Assembly (NCBI RefSeq): GCF_030657435.1
Contig: NZ_JAUTWS010000020.1
Span: forward strand, 51,295-115,294
DNA length: 64,000 nucleotides
Direction of reading: 5' to 3'
Source: Paracraurococcus lichenis
Lineage (GTDB): Bacteria; Pseudomonadota; Alphaproteobacteria; Acetobacterales; Acetobacteraceae
This document shows, one piece after another, positions 1-11,126 of this stretch (within the stretch, counting starts at the first letter, position 1; the number at the start of each line of letters is the position of its first letter). The position numbers and the translations under genes are program-made. The notes beneath the pieces are model-generated. The model was given only the letters and a program-made list of their open reading frames with translations, had not been told where the DNA came from and did not search any database.

Positions 1-92
1 CGTTTCCGCGGTGCAGCGGCGCGCCGCCGGGGAACCGCGCGGGTGGCGGCGGCGATTCACCCCTGCGGCCGGAAACCGCGGAGGACACCGCC

Positions 93-308
93 ATGACGGA
101 GCATGTCTACAAGGTGGTCGAGCTGGTCGGCTCCTCGAAGGAGGGGGTGGACGATGCCATCCGCACGGCGATCCGCCGCGCCGGCGCTTCGCTGCGCCAC
201 CTCCGCTGGTTCGAGGTGACGCAGATCCGCGGCGCGGTCGCGGAGGGCGGCGCGGTGGACCATGTCCAGGTCACGCTGAAGGCGGGCTTCACCCTGGAGG
301 AGGACTAG
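93..308 (+). CDS. Dodecin family flavin-binding protein
   Basis: A 71-residue protein with the length and composition of dodecins, small proteins that assemble as a hollow dodecamer and bind riboflavin or FMN between subunits, probably for flavin storage or buffering. The N-terminal strand ([11 protein letters not shown]), the following helix and the central RHLRWFEV stretch fit the family. Trp39 is in the position of the aromatic residue that stacks on the flavin ring. The ATG at 93 follows a GAGGACACC stretch that can serve as ribosome binding site. The next gene starts 2 bases downstream, so the two are probably co-transcribed. Family assignment is from memory of the motif, with good confidence. 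Confidence 0.88.
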   Translation: MTEHVYKVVELVGSSKEGVDDAIRTAIRRAGASLRHLRWFEVTQIRGAVAEGGAVDHVQVTLKAGFTLEED

Positions 309-310
309 GC

Positions 311-610
311 ATGTACCTCGCGCGCTTCTCCTACGACGTGCTGCCGGTGAACCGGCAACGCGCCATGGACTTCATCCGGCGGGAGGTGGAGGCGGCCGAG
401 GGGAGGGGCCTGAAGGCCCGGCTGCTGGTGCCGCTGACCCGCGGCCAGGGCGGCCCGGCGCTGCAATTCGAGGTGGAGCTGACAAGCCTCGACCAGCTCG
501 AGGGCCTGCGCCAGCGCGGCGGCGACACCGCGGCGCAGGACTGGATGCATGCCTTCAGCGAGGTGCTGACCTGCCCGCCGGCGGTCGAGATCCTGCGGGT
601 GGAGGGGTAG
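311..610 (+). CDS. Hypothetical protein, 99 aa, downstream of dodecin
   Basis: A small soluble protein with no signal peptide or membrane segment. It alternates predicted strands and helices (YLARFSYDVLP, a charged helix around residues 20-40, a strand around 50-60), which resembles a compact alpha/beta fold, but I do not recognise the family. It begins 2 bases after the dodecin stop codon, so a shared transcript is likely. Codon use is typical of the host. Its stop codon lies inside the stem of a hairpin shared with the convergent glutaredoxin gene. Function unknown. Confidence 0.7.
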   Translation: MYLARFSYDVLPVNRQRAMDFIRREVEAAEGRGLKARLLVPLTRGQGGPALQFEVELTSLDQLEGLRQRGGDTAAQDWMHAFSEVLTCPPAVEILRVEG

Positions 611-631
611 GGGCGCGCGGCGCCCCTACCC
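605..631. terminator. Bidirectional hairpin between convergent genes
   Basis: An 11-bp perfect inverted repeat (GGGTAGGGGCG / CGCCCCTACCC) with a 5-base loop sits exactly between the convergent genes ending at 610 and 655. There is no strong T-run on either side, so termination efficiency is uncertain, but position and symmetry fit a shared terminator. Confidence 0.6.
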
Positions 632-654
632 ACGCATGTTGGACCGCCCGCGCC

Positions 655-993
655 TCAGCCCTTGGCAGCGACGGGAACACCCTTCTCCTCGAGCGCGCTC
701 TGCAGCTCGCCGGACTGGAACATCTCCATGACGATGTCGCAGCCGCCGAGGAACTCGCCCTTGACGTAGAGCTGCGGGATGGTCGGCCAGTTGGCATAGG
801 CCTTGATCCCCTCGCGGATCTCCATGTCCTCCAGGACATTCACGCCCTTGAAGGGCACGCCCAGGTGCGACAGGATCTGCACCACGCGGGCGGAGAAGCC
901 GCATTGCGGGAAGACCGGCGTGCCCTTCATGAAGAGCACCACGGGATTCGCCTTGATGTCGGCCTCGATGCGCTCGAACACCGGGTTGGTCAT
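655..993 (-). CDS. grxD: Monothiol glutaredoxin, Grx4/GrxD family
   Basis: A 112-residue monothiol glutaredoxin. The single-cysteine active site CGFS follows the VLFMKGTPVFPQ strand at about residue 30, and TIPQLYVKGEFLGGCDI provides the glutathione-binding region. Family members carry a [2Fe-2S] cluster with glutathione and pass it on, commonly together with BolA. Here bolA lies directly upstream in the same direction. Start chosen at 993 because GGAAAGGAAGAG stands at a suitable distance; a 19-residue longer reading is possible but lacks similarity. It is the last gene of the purine-bolA-grxD run. Confidence 0.95.
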   Translation of the reverse strand: MTNPVFERIEADIKANPVVLFMKGTPVFPQCGFSARVVQILSHLGVPFKGVNVLEDMEIREGIKAYANWPTIPQLYVKGEFLGGCDIVMEMFQSGELQSALEEKGVPVAAKG

Positions 994-1062
994 CGCTCTC
1001 TTCCTTTCCGACTGCGGCGGCGCACTGCGGGCGCCGTCATCCTCACTCACCTGGTCCTCGAC

Positions 1063-1296
1063 TCAGCCCGGCGCGGAGGTCTGCAGCGCTAGGGCGTGCA
1101 ACTCCCCGCCCATGCGCCCGCGCAGCGCGGCATAGACGATCTGGTGCTGCTGCACCCGGTTCTTCCCGCGGAAGGCCTCGGAGACGATGGTGGCGGCGTA
1201 GTGGTCGCCGTCACCGGCCAGGTCCTCGATCGTCACCTGGGCGTCCGGCAGGGCCGCCTTGATCAGGGCCTCGATCTCCGCCGCCTGCATCGCCAT
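1063..1296 (-). CDS. bolA: BolA/IbaG family protein
   Basis: A 77-residue BolA-fold protein. The sequence has the helix MQAAEIEALIKAALP, the strand VTIEDLAGDGDHYAATIVS, and the C-terminal RVQQHQIVYAALRGRMGGELHALAL, which includes the conserved histidine region used for cluster binding with monothiol glutaredoxins. It lies 24 bases after purL and upstream of grxD on the same strand. That pairing supports a role in iron-sulfur cluster handling rather than purine synthesis. Transcription is probably continuous from purL. Confidence 0.93.
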   Translation of the reverse strand: MAMQAAEIEALIKAALPDAQVTIEDLAGDGDHYAATIVSEAFRGKNRVQQHQIVYAALRGRMGGELHALALQTSAPG

Positions 1297-1320
1297 GCGT
1301 CCGCGCTCCTTCCCGTCCTG

Positions 1321-3552
1321 CTATGCCGTCTGCGCCATCAGCGCCGGCAGGGTCCGCTCATGGGTCTCCACCAGGCTCGTCACGGATATGGCCAGGCCAC
1401 CGGGGAGAACCAAGGCCTCCCCGCCGCTGCGGCCGATCCGCGCCGCCGGAACCCCCGCCGCCGCGGCGGCGGCCAGCAGCCCGGCCCCGTCCGCCACCGC
1501 CAGAAGATAGCGCGCCTGATCCTCGCCGAACCACCAGGCATGCGCCGGCAGGCCTTCCGGGCCGGCCAGCAGGGTGGCGCCGGTGCCGCCCCCCATCGCC
1601 ATCTCGGCCACCGCCACCAGCAGCCCGCCATCGGCGAGGTCGTGACAGGCGACGACACGGCCTTGTCGGATCCACGACCGCACCGCGTCGCCATTCCGAC
1701 GCTCGGCGGCGAGATCGACCGGCGGCGGCGCGCCTTCCTCCCGGCCCGCGATCTCGCGCAGCCAGAGGCTCTGGCCGAGCCAGCCGCGGGTCTCGCCGAC
1801 CAGGATCAGGTCGAGGCCGGGCGCGAGGGCAAGGCCCACGGCCTGCGCCACGTCCTCGAGCACGCCGACGCCGCCGATGGCCGGCGTCGGCAGGATGCCG
1901 CGGCCCTTGGTCTCGTTGTAGAGCGAGACATTCCCGGAGACGACGGGGAAGTCGAGCGCCGTGCAGGCCGCCGCCATGCCGCGCACGGCGGCGGCGAATT
2001 GCCCCATGATCTCGGGCTTCTCGGGATTGCCGAAGTTCATGTTGTCGGTGATGGCAAGCGGCGTGCCACCGGTCGCGGTGATGTTCCGCCAGGCCTCGGC
2101 CACCGCCTGCTTGCCGCCTTCCTCGGGGTCGGCGAGGCAGTAGCGCGGGGTGCAGTCGGTGGTCATGGCCAGTGCCCGGCGGCCGCCCCGCTCCAGGCTC
2201 TCCTCGACCCGGACGATGGCGGCATCCGCCGCGCCCGGCCGCTTCGCGGTCTGGCCGCCGACCATGCTGTCATACTGGTCCCAGATCCAGCGGCGGGAGC
2301 AGAGGTCGAGGCTGCCGACCAGCCTCAGCAGCGCCGCCTCCGGCCCCACGGGATCGGCGACCGAGCCGGGGTCGAGCACCGGCTGCTTCGGCGTCTCCGC
2401 GGTCGGGCGGCGATAGAGCGGCGCCTCGGACTCGAGCGGCGCGAGCGGGATGTCGGCCTCGAGCACGCCCCTGTGGCGGACGGTGATGCGGCCGGTATCG
2501 GTGAGGTGGCCGATGACCGCGAAGTCCAGCTCCCACTTGTGGAAGATGGCCTGCGCCTCGGCCTCCCGGCCGGGCTTGAGGACCATCAGCATGCGCTCCT
2601 GGCTCTCGGAGAGCATCATCTCGTAGGCGGTCATGCCTGTCTCGCGCTGCGGGACGTCATCCAGCACCAGCTCGATCCCGAGGCCCCCCTTGCCCGCCAT
2701 CTCGACGGAGGAGGAGGTGAGGCCGGCCGCGCCCATGTCCTGGATGGCGACGATGGCGTCCGTCGCCATCAGCTCCAGGCAGGCCTCGATCAGCAGCTTC
2801 TCGGCGAAGGGGTCGCCGATCTGGACGGTGGGGCGCTTCTCCTCCGAATCCGCGCTGAACTCGGCCGAGGCCATGGTCGCGCCATGGATGCCGTCGCGGC
2901 CGGTCTTCGATCCCACATAGACCACCGGGTTCCCGACGCCGGCGGCGCGGGCATAGAAGATGCGGGAGGCATCGGCGATGCCGACGGTCATGGCATTGAC
3001 CAGCGGGTTGCCGTTGTAGCGCGGGTGGAAGTTGACCTCCCCGCCCACGGTCGGGACGCCCACGCAATTGCCGTAGCCGCCGATGCCGCGCACCACGCCG
3101 TCGATCACGCGCTGCATGCGCGGCGCATCGGGCATGCCGAACCGCAGGGCGTTCAGGTTGGCGATGGGCCGCGCCCCCATGGTGAAGACGTCCCGCAGGA
3201 TGCCGCCGACGCCGGTCGCCGCGCCCTGGTAGGGCTCGATGAAGCTCGGGTGGTTGTGGCTCTCCATCTTGAAGATGGCGGCCAGCCCGTCGCCGATATC
3301 GATCACGCCGGCATTCTCGCCCGGGCCCTGGATCACCCAGGGGGCCTTGGTCGGCAACTCGCGCAGCCAGACGCGGCTCGACTTGTAGGAGCAGTGCTCC
3401 GACCACATCACGCTGAAGATGCCGAGCTCGGTCAGCGAGGGTGCGCGGCCGAGGATGGCGAGGACGCGGTCGTACTCGTCCGGCTTCAGGCCGAACTCGG
3501 CGGCAAGCTGCCGGGCGCGGTCGGGAGCAAGGAGGGCAGGGGTCTGGGTCAT
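1321..3552 (-). CDS. purL: Phosphoribosylformylglycinamidine synthase subunit PurL
   Basis: A 743-residue protein of the small PurL type, which catalyses ATP-dependent conversion of FGAR to FGAM in purine synthesis as a complex with PurQ and PurS. The N-terminal half carries the conserved [19 protein letters not shown] region with the catalytic histidine, [14 protein letters not shown], and an ATP-binding loop ([15 protein letters not shown]). The C-terminal half repeats the AIR-synthase fold ([29 protein letters not shown]). All three subunit genes are in this cluster. The start at 3552 gives the usual family length. Confidence 0.97.
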   Translation of the reverse strand: MTQTPALLAPDRARQLAAEFGLKPDEYDRVLAILGRAPSLTELGIFSVMWSEHCSYKSSRVWLRELPTKAPWVIQGPGENAGVIDIGDGLAAIFKMESHNHPSFIEPYQGAATGVGGILRDVFTMGARPIANLNALRFGMPDAPRMQRVIDGVVRGIGGYGNCVGVPTVGGEVNFHPRYNGNPLVNAMTVGIADASRIFYARAAGVGNPVVYVGSKTGRDGIHGATMASAEFSADSEEKRPTVQIGDPFAEKLLIEACLELMATDAIVAIQDMGAAGLTSSSVEMAGKGGLGIELVLDDVPQRETGMTAYEMMLSESQERMLMVLKPGREAEAQAIFHKWELDFAVIGHLTDTGRITVRHRGVLEADIPLAPLESEAPLYRRPTAETPKQPVLDPGSVADPVGPEAALLRLVGSLDLCSRRWIWDQYDSMVGGQTAKRPGAADAAIVRVEESLERGGRRALAMTTDCTPRYCLADPEEGGKQAVAEAWRNITATGGTPLAITDNMNFGNPEKPEIMGQFAAAVRGMAAACTALDFPVVSGNVSLYNETKGRGILPTPAIGGVGVLEDVAQAVGLALAPGLDLILVGETRGWLGQSLWLREIAGREEGAPPPVDLAAERRNGDAVRSWIRQGRVVACHDLADGGLLVAVAEMAMGGGTGATLLAGPEGLPAHAWWFGEDQARYLLAVADGAGLLAAAAAAGVPAARIGRSGGEALVLPGGLAISVTSLVETHERTLPALMAQTA

Positions 3553-3628
3553 GCGAGGGGGCCCCGGATGCCTGCCCTGGCACCGGGCAGGCAGGACGAA
3601 CTGAGGAAGCGGCGGTCCTGCCGCGCGG

Positions 3629-4336
3629 TCACGCCGGCGCCGACTGGCCGAGCGACTCCGCCAGGCTCTCGAAGAGCGGCAGGCCGTCGGTGCCGTCGAT
3701 CTCCGGATCCACCTGGTTCTCCGGATGCGGCATCAGGCCGAGGACGCGCAGGTTGGGGGAGAGGATGCCGGCGATGTTCCGCGCGCTGCCGTTGCGGTTG
3801 GCGGCCTCGGTCACCTCGCCCGCCGGCGTCGCGTAGCGCAGCGCCACCAGCCCCTCGCCTTCGAGTTGGTCGAGCGTGGCGTCGTCGGCGAAGTAGTTGC
3901 CGTCGCCATGCGCCATGGTGGCGCGGAAGACCTGGCCGCGCTGGAAGCGGTGGGTATAGGGCGTGTCCGCCCGCTCCACCCGCATGTGGCAGTCCATGGA
4001 CAGGAAGCGCAGCGTCGCGTTGCGCAGCAGGGCGCCGGGCAGCAGCCCCGCCTCGGTCAGCATCTGGAAGCCGTTGCAGACGCCGAGCACATGCCCGCCC
4101 TTGGCAGCGAATTCCTTGATCGCCCGCATGATCGGGCTCTGCGCCGCCATGGCGCCGCAGCGGAGGTAGTCGCCATAGGAGAAGCCGCCCGGCAGCACCA
4201 CGAGGTCCATGCCCGCGGGCAGCTCCGTGTCGCGGTGCCACAGCATGGCGGGCCGGCGGCCGCTCACCCGCTGCAGGGCCAGCGCCATGTCCCGCTCGCG
4301 GTTGGTGCCGGGAAAGAGGACGATACCAGCTCGCAT
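3629..4336 (-). CDS. purQ: Phosphoribosylformylglycinamidine synthase subunit PurQ (glutaminase)
   Basis: A 235-residue class I glutamine amidotransferase that supplies ammonia to PurL. The nucleophile Cys87 is in GVCNGFQML, the oxyanion loop is [15 protein letters not shown], and the His/Glu pair is in MPHPEN near residue 205. Start taken as the ATG at 4336; a GTG one codon upstream is also possible. It lies 76 bases upstream of purL and 21 bases downstream of a small membrane-protein gene on the same strand. Confidence 0.97.
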   Translation of the reverse strand: MRAGIVLFPGTNRERDMALALQRVSGRRPAMLWHRDTELPAGMDLVVLPGGFSYGDYLRCGAMAAQSPIMRAIKEFAAKGGHVLGVCNGFQMLTEAGLLPGALLRNATLRFLSMDCHMRVERADTPYTHRFQRGQVFRATMAHGDGNYFADDATLDQLEGEGLVALRYATPAGEVTEAANRNGSARNIAGILSPNLRVLGLMPHPENQVDPEIDGTDGLPLFESLAESLGQSAPA

Positions 4337-4357
4337 CACACCATCACCCCCGCCCTG

Positions 4358-4591
4358 TCACCCCTGCAGCACCCGCAGCCAGTGCAGGCCGCCGAGCACC
4401 AGCATCGTCACCACCGTCGCCAGCGTCGCCGCCGTCAGCCAGCGGTTCAGTTTGCGCTTCTGCGCCGCCACCCAGCCGCCGCGCAGCAGCGGCGCCGGCT
4501 GCGTGGCCGTGATCCGCTCCTCCCGCCAGCGCAGGCCGATGGCGAAGAGCACCGTCAGCCCCGCGAGGATGAGGAGGGAGAGCTTGACCAT
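4358..4591 (-). CDS. Small two-segment membrane protein inside the pur cluster
   Basis: A 77-residue protein with two hydrophobic segments, about residues 3-20 (LSLLILAGLTVLFAIGL) and 54-73 (LTAATLATVVTMLVLGG), separated by a basic cytoplasmic-looking loop (WVAAQKRKLNRW). I do not recognise it as a named family; small HIG1/twin-TM-like proteins have this layout. It starts 4 bases after the purS stop codon and ends 21 bases before purQ, so it must be co-transcribed and probably translationally coupled. Its relation to purine synthesis is unknown. Confidence 0.75.
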   Translation of the reverse strand: MVKLSLLILAGLTVLFAIGLRWREERITATQPAPLLRGGWVAAQKRKLNRWLTAATLATVVTMLVLGGLHWLRVLQG

Positions 4592-4595
4592 CCGG

Positions 4596-4835
4596 TCAGA
4601 GGACCTCGACCCGGAAGCTCTCGATGACCGTATTGGCCAGCAGCCGCCGCGCCATCTCCTCGGCCGCCTGCCGCGCCCTGGCCGGGTCCGTCTCGGCGAG
4701 CTCGAGCTCGATCACCTTGCCCGCGCGCACCTCGCCCAGGCCGCCGAAGCCGAGGCCGGCGAGCGCATGGCCGATCGCCTTGCCCTGCGGGTCCAGCACG
4801 CCAGCCTTCGGCATCACCGTCACCAGCACCTTCAT
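4596..4835 (-). CDS. purS: Phosphoribosylformylglycinamidine synthase subunit PurS
   Basis: A 79-residue protein of typical PurS length. The first strand MKVLVTVMPKAGVLDPQGKA and the helix-strand pattern ending in ANTVIESFRVEVL match the family. PurS bridges PurL and PurQ and helps channel ammonia. Its ATG overlaps the stop codon of the upstream small membrane-protein gene in an ATGA junction, indicating translational coupling. Confidence 0.96.
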   Translation of the reverse strand: MKVLVTVMPKAGVLDPQGKAIGHALAGLGFGGLGEVRAGKVIELELAETDPARARQAAEEMARRLLANTVIESFRVEVL

Positions 4836-5017
4836 CGCACGTCACCGCCCAGCAGACGCCGCCCGTAGCGGCCATAGAGGTAGCAGCCATAGCTGCCGAT
4901 CACCGCGAAGAGCAGCGTCCAGGTCTCGGCCGCGAAGAGGCCGATGACCGAGAGCAGGGCGAAGAAGCCGACGACGGCGCAGAGCACCACCACGGCCTCG
5001 AGGATCCGACCCAGCAT
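4832..5017 (-). CDS. Small membrane protein between purC and purS
   Basis: A 61-residue, mostly hydrophobic protein: two segments (about residues 5-28 and 32-50) and a basic C-terminal tail (GRYGRRLLGG). It starts 13 bases after purC and overlaps purS by 4 bases (ATGA), so it is embedded in the purine operon. No family recognised. Its conservation in this position in other genomes would show whether it is a true purine-operon component. Confidence 0.72.
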   Translation of the reverse strand: MLGRILEAVVVLCAVVGFFALLSVIGLFAAETWTLLFAVIGSYGCYLYGRYGRRLLGGDVR

Positions 5018-5030
5018 GCCGCGGCCCCCG

Positions 5031-5795
<765 letters not shown>

Positions 5796-5964
5796 GGTCT
5801 CGTCAATCCTTCCTCTGGCCGCGCGCGCACTGCCCGGCGCCTGGCGCCCCGGCGGGCCGGGCGCGCCGGCGCGGTTCCTATAGCAAGGGGGCGGCCCCGC
5901 CGCCACGGGCGGGGGGCGATGGGCGGCCTGCGCCGGACGCGGGCATGGCCCGGCCCTCCTGCGC

Positions 5965-6450
5965 TCAACGCGCGAGGGCCCCGGCGAGCAGGCTGGTCAC
6001 CGTCCTGTCGGCCGTCGCCACCAGCACGATGTCCGGGCCGACCGCGACATAGCGGTAGCCGGGGAAATAGGGGAGGGTGGCGGCCAGCCCGGGCGGCAGC
6101 GGCTGCGCCGCGATCCCCGAGGGCAGCGGCCGGCCCGGCGCCGGGCGCCGCCGCTCGCCCGGTGGCAGGCCAGGCGGCGCCCAGTCCGGATTCGCCGCGA
6201 GCCAGGCGCTCACCTGCTCCCGATCGACGGGATGCAGCGCCGGAAGATCCTCGCCCGGGTGCCCTCCGGCCGGCGGGTGGCGGCGCGCGGCGGCCCGGTC
6301 CGGCTTGCCCGCCGTCGCGGCCTTCGGCCTGGCGCCCCCGGCGCCGCGGTCCTTCTCCTTGCCTCGACCCTTGCCCTGGTCCCTGCCCTGGGCGAGGGCA
6401 GCGCCGGGGACGAGCAGCAGCCCCAGCAGCACACGCCGACGCACCGTCAT
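5965..6450 (-). CDS. Exported basic protein, RcnB/CigR-like
   Basis: A 161-residue protein with an N-terminal signal peptide ([19 protein letters not shown], cleavage after ALA) followed by a strongly basic low-complexity stretch ([15 protein letters not shown]) and a more ordered C-terminal half. That half contains [34 protein letters not shown], which resembles the RcnB/CigR group of small periplasmic proteins. The ATG at 6450 is chosen because the signal peptide begins there. Function is not known with confidence; a periplasmic or envelope role is inferred. Separate transcription from purC is likely given the 169-base gap. Confidence 0.7.
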   Translation of the reverse strand: MTVRRRVLLGLLLVPGAALAQGRDQGKGRGKEKDRGAGGARPKAATAGKPDRAAARRHPPAGGHPGEDLPALHPVDREQVSAWLAANPDWAPPGLPPGERRRPAPGRPLPSGIAAQPLPPGLAATLPYFPGYRYVAVGPDIVLVATADRTVTSLLAGALAR

Positions 6451-6675
6451 CGCGCTTCTCCGACAGGGCAACCCGGCGCTGGCCCCGCGGCGCCGCCATG
6501 CCCCGGACCGGGCGGAGGCCGCCCGGGTGGACCCATGCGGGCGTCATCATCCGCCCGATCGAACGGGGGCCGGATGCTTCGGCGCGCACCGAGGCATCCG
6601 GAACGGCGGCGCCACCTCAGGGCGGACCGCGATCCCGGCGGCATGGCGGCCGGCGCCAGGGATGCCGGAGGGACC

Positions 6676-7431
6676 TCACGCCCCGCCACCCGTCGCCCGG
6701 TCGATGGGCACGCGGCGGAAGGGGGCGCTCCCGGCCGGCCGGGGCGCGAAATTCCATTCGACCGTGCCATCCGCGGAGATGCCGAGCAGGCTGGCGCAGA
6801 CCGTGCCGAATCCGCCGGTCGGCGGCACGCACAGCGTGTCGGCGCGGCTCTCGCCCTCGCTGTCATCGGCGAGCAGCGCCTCCCAGGCCGCCCAGTCCCC
6901 GCGGTCCGGGTCGGGCGCCGGGGCGGCGCGGAAGCGCGGCAGGTGGCGGGCGGTGCGGGGGCTCGCCAGGTCGTTCGGGTCATGCGCCGTGACCATGGAG
7001 AGGCCCGCGGGCAGGGGCATCGCCTCCGGCCGGCCGCGGCCCTCGCCGCGCAGGAAGATGCCGCCATGGCGGTCGGCGAGGACCATGTTGAAGGGCCGCC
7101 ATTCCTCCGCCGGCAGTGCCGCGACGAGGCCAGCGGCCTCCTCGGCGCTGTCGGCCGCGAGCGCCAGCAGCGGCAACTCGCCGCGGCTGCGCTTGCCGGC
7201 GGCGGGGCCCAGGCTGCCCGGGCGGTTCAGCACGGTGGCGACCACGCCCGCGCGGTTGGCCGCCATCCAGGTGCCGCCGCCGGTCCGGTCCCGGCCGCCC
7301 ACCACGTCCGGCCGGTCCGGCCACCAGGTCCAGGGCGGGTCCCAGGGGCGGTCCAGCATCTCGTCGCGGTTGGCGGCGATCAGCACCGGCCAGGCATGGC
7401 CCGGCCGATGCAGCAGGATCACGGTGCACAT
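6676..7431 (-). CDS. NRDE/TANGO2 family protein
   Basis: A 251-residue member of the NRDE family (homologous to eukaryotic TANGO2). It starts with MCTVILL, keeping the conserved Cys2, and carries the name-giving NRDE motif at residues 21-24 followed by a tryptophan-rich segment (WDPPWTWWPDRPDVVGG) and GGTWMAANRAGVVATVLNR. Family members form an Ntn-hydrolase-like fold; in eukaryotes they are linked to heme or lipid handling, while the bacterial role is unclear. The ATG at 7431 gives the usual N terminus. Stands alone between small exported proteins. Confidence 0.88.
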   Translation of the reverse strand: MCTVILLHRPGHAWPVLIAANRDEMLDRPWDPPWTWWPDRPDVVGGRDRTGGGTWMAANRAGVVATVLNRPGSLGPAAGKRSRGELPLLALAADSAEEAAGLVAALPAEEWRPFNMVLADRHGGIFLRGEGRGRPEAMPLPAGLSMVTAHDPNDLASPRTARHLPRFRAAPAPDPDRGDWAAWEALLADDSEGESRADTLCVPPTGGFGTVCASLLGISADGTVEWNFAPRPAGSAPFRRVPIDRATGGGA

Positions 7432-7513
7432 GCGCGGGATTCCCGGCGGAAGGGCAGGCACCGCGTCATTGCCGCAACCGGCCAGGATGACCCGCCCCGC
7501 GGTCGCACCCCTC

Positions 7514-7795
7514 CTAGCGCGGGTAGAAGCCGAAACCCGGTGGCGGCGGGGGCGGCGGCGCGTAGTAGCGTGGCGGCGGCGGGAAATAGGCCGGCGGCGG
7601 GCCGTAATAGGCCGGCGGCGGTGGCCGGTAGTACACCGGCGGCGGCAGCGGCCGGTAGTAGTAGCGGGGCGGCGGCGGCCGGTAGTAGCCCGGCCCCGGC
7701 CCGTACCAGTAGCCATGGGCCTCGGCGGCCGGTGCCGTCGCCAGCCCGGCCAGGCCGGCCGCGGCGGCCAGAAGCAGCATTCGCAGGCGGCGCAT
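7514..7795 (-). CDS. Secreted proline/tyrosine-rich protein
   Basis: A 93-residue protein with a signal peptide (RRLRMLLLAAAAGLAGLATAPAAEA) and a mature part that is almost entirely tyrosine, proline and glycine in irregular repeats such as YYRPPPP and YYGPPPAYFPPPP. Such sequences are disordered and often surface- or matrix-associated in alphaproteobacteria. The start at 7795 was chosen over one six codons upstream because it directly precedes the basic signal-peptide region. No enzymatic function is suggested. The repetitive codons produce a locally repetitive DNA tract. Confidence 0.75.
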   Translation of the reverse strand: MRRLRMLLLAAAAGLAGLATAPAAEAHGYWYGPGPGYYRPPPPRYYYRPLPPPVYYRPPPPAYYGPPPAYFPPPPRYYAPPPPPPPGFGFYPR

Positions 7796-7882
7796 CGCAC
7801 CCAACCTCCACATGAATATCGGATATAGTCTCGCCCTGGGGCGGAAAGGCGGCGGCGCGGCGGCCGGCCGGGGGCAGGGCCA

Positions 7883-9220
<1,338 letters not shown>

Positions 9221-9390
9221 CCGGGCCTCTGGCGTTCGGCGGCCGCGCGGGTGGCGCGGCGGCAAGGCTTCGTCACCTGCGCGGTTAGACCCTGCGGCCC
9301 GGCGCTGGCAAGGCCCGGTGCGCCTCAGTCGGGGTTGCGGAAACATTGCAGGATATTTATCTAGCCCCCGCCCGACCGAGGAACCCCGCC

Positions 9391-10233
9391 ATGGACTGGC
9401 TTGTCCCGCTCGCCCAGGTGCTCTTCATCGATATCGTCCTCGCGGGCGACAACGCCATCGTCGTCGGCATGGCCGCCGCCGGCCTGCCGCCCGGGCAGCG
9501 CCGCCAGGCCATCCTCTGGGGCATCGGCGCTGCGACGCTGATGCGCATCGGCTTCGCCGCCGTGACCGCCCAGTTGCTGGCCGTCGTCGGCATCACCCTC
9601 GCGGGCGGGGTGCTGCTGCTCTGGGTCTGCTGGAAGATGTTCCGCGAACTGCGGGCGGGCGGGCATGACGCGCCGCAGGCGGACGCCGCCGCCGAGGCTG
9701 CGGCGCCGCGCAAGACCCTGCCCCAGGCCGTCGCGCAGATCCTCGTCGCCGACCTGTCGATGAGCCTCGACAACGTCCTCGCCGTCGCCGGCGCCGCCAA
9801 GGACCATGGCTGGGTGCTGGTCGCTGGCCTCGCCATTTCCGTGGTTCTCATGGGCGTGGCGGCGACGCTGATCGCCAACCTGTTGAACCGGCACCGCTGG
9901 ATCGCCTGGCTCGGCCTACTGGTCATCCTCTACGTCGCGGCCGACATGATCCGGGAGGGCACGCACCAGGTCGCCGACCAGGTGCCGGGCGCCTATGCCT
10001 ACCTGATGCTGCCGCTCGGCTACCTCGCCCTGCCCGGCGTCTTCCCCGCCTGGCTCTGGGCGGCGGCGACGGCGGCGCAGGTGGTGGTGATCGCCGCGCT
10101 CGCCGCCGGGACGGTCGGCCTGGTCCGCCGCCTGGCGGCCGGGGAGGCGGCGCCCGCCCCGCAGGGCCATGCCGCCGTGCCGCGGCCCGGGCCGTCCGGC
10201 CCGCTCCGCCCGGGGCTGAGCGCGGCCGAATAG
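9391..10233 (+). CDS. TerC family integral membrane protein (YjbE type)
   Basis: A 280-residue polytopic protein. The TerC hallmarks are present: GDNAIVV at residues 19-25 in the first membrane segment and SLDNVLAVAGA in the middle, both supplying acidic residues within membrane helices. TerC/YjbE/Alx proteins are implicated in manganese or other metal export. The C terminus is a proline-rich cytoplasmic tail. The ATG at 9391 follows GAGGAACCCC. A second, clearly related gene follows at 10443, suggesting a local duplication. I could not find a yybP-ykoY manganese riboswitch in the upstream 170 bases. Confidence 0.9.
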   Translation: MDWLVPLAQVLFIDIVLAGDNAIVVGMAAAGLPPGQRRQAILWGIGAATLMRIGFAAVTAQLLAVVGITLAGGVLLLWVCWKMFRELRAGGHDAPQADAAAEAAAPRKTLPQAVAQILVADLSMSLDNVLAVAGAAKDHGWVLVAGLAISVVLMGVAATLIANLLNRHRWIAWLGLLVILYVAADMIREGTHQVADQVPGAYAYLMLPLGYLALPGVFPAWLWAAATAAQVVVIAALAAGTVGLVRRLAAGEAAPAPQGHAAVPRPGPSGPLRPGLSAAE

Positions 10234-10442
10234 CAGGCAGGCTTTCGCGGTCCGGGCCACGGGTCGCGCGGCCTGCCCGGGCCGTGTTGCAGCACGAACC
10301 CCTCAGGGCTTGCTCAGGGGCGGCCCGGCGCCGCCCTGCGGGGGTGGGCGCCTTCACAGCCCCGCGCGGCTCCCCTAGGTTGCCGGCCGCCGGAGTCCCG
10401 GCCAATCCCTCCACCTTTCGACCGGCCGGAGACGTCGCCGCA

Positions 10443-11126
10443 ATGGACATGTCCTCGCTGACAGCGAGCTGGGACTGGGTGATCCTCACCCAGATCCTCG
10501 GGGTCAATATCGTTCTGTCCGGCGACAACGCCGTCCTCATCGCCCTCGCCGCCGCCGGCCTGCCGGCGGAGCAGCGTTCCCGCGCCATCATGTACGGCAT
10601 GGTGCTGGCGGTGGTGCTGCGCGTCGTCCTCAGCGTCGCGGCGGTGCAGCTCCTCGCCATCCCCGGCCTGCTGCTGGTCGGCGGCGCGCTGCTGCTCTGG
10701 ATCGCCTGGGGCTTCTTCAAGGAACTCCGGTCGGAGGACAAGGACGAGGCGGCCGGCGAGCACCACCACGAGACCAAGACCATGGCGACGGCGCTGCGCC
10801 AGATCGTCATCGCCGACGTCTCGATGAGCCTCGACAACGTTCTCGCCGTCGCGGGCGCGGCCGGCGGCAACATGCCGATGCTGGTCCTCGGCCTCGTCAT
10901 CTCCATCCTGCTGATGGGCGTGGCGGCGACGTTGATCTCCAAGCTGCTCGAGCGCTACCGCTGGATCGCCTATCTCGGCGTCGCGCTGATCGTCTGGATC
11001 GGCGTGAAGATGATCTACGAGGACGTGCACCGCCTCTGGGGCCTCTATGGCGGCGGGCATGCCGCGCTGCAGCAGCGCCCGGCCCTGGTCGTCGGCGCCA
11101 CCGCCCCGGCCGGCCTGCCCGGCTGA
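10443..11126 (+). CDS. TerC family integral membrane protein, second copy
   Basis: A 227-residue paralogue of the preceding gene, with GDNAVLIALAAAGLP in the first helix region and VSMSLDNVLAVAGAAGG in the middle. It has a histidine-rich cytoplasmic loop (EHHHETKTM) absent from the first copy that could bind metal. The ATG at 10443 was chosen because it begins immediately before the first membrane segment. Its stop codon overlaps the start of the next gene (TGATG). Confidence 0.9.
   Translation: MDMSSLTASWDWVILTQILGVNIVLSGDNAVLIALAAAGLPAEQRSRAIMYGMVLAVVLRVVLSVAAVQLLAIPGLLLVGGALLLWIAWGFFKELRSEDKDEAAGEHHHETKTMATALRQIVIADVSMSLDNVLAVAGAAGGNMPMLVLGLVISILLMGVAATLISKLLERYRWIAYLGVALIVWIGVKMIYEDVHRLWGLYGGGHAALQQRPALVVGATAPAGLPG

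Noticed and set aside
1096..4119. A 1007-codon open frame on the plus strand opposite purL and purQ
   Set aside because: Very GC-rich DNA keeps antisense frames open. The product is arginine, alanine, histidine and glycine-rich with no domain, while the opposite strand encodes complete PurL and PurQ.
9221..9390. A yybP-ykoY manganese riboswitch before the first TerC gene
   Set aside because: No recognisable conserved core in this leader or in 10234-10442.
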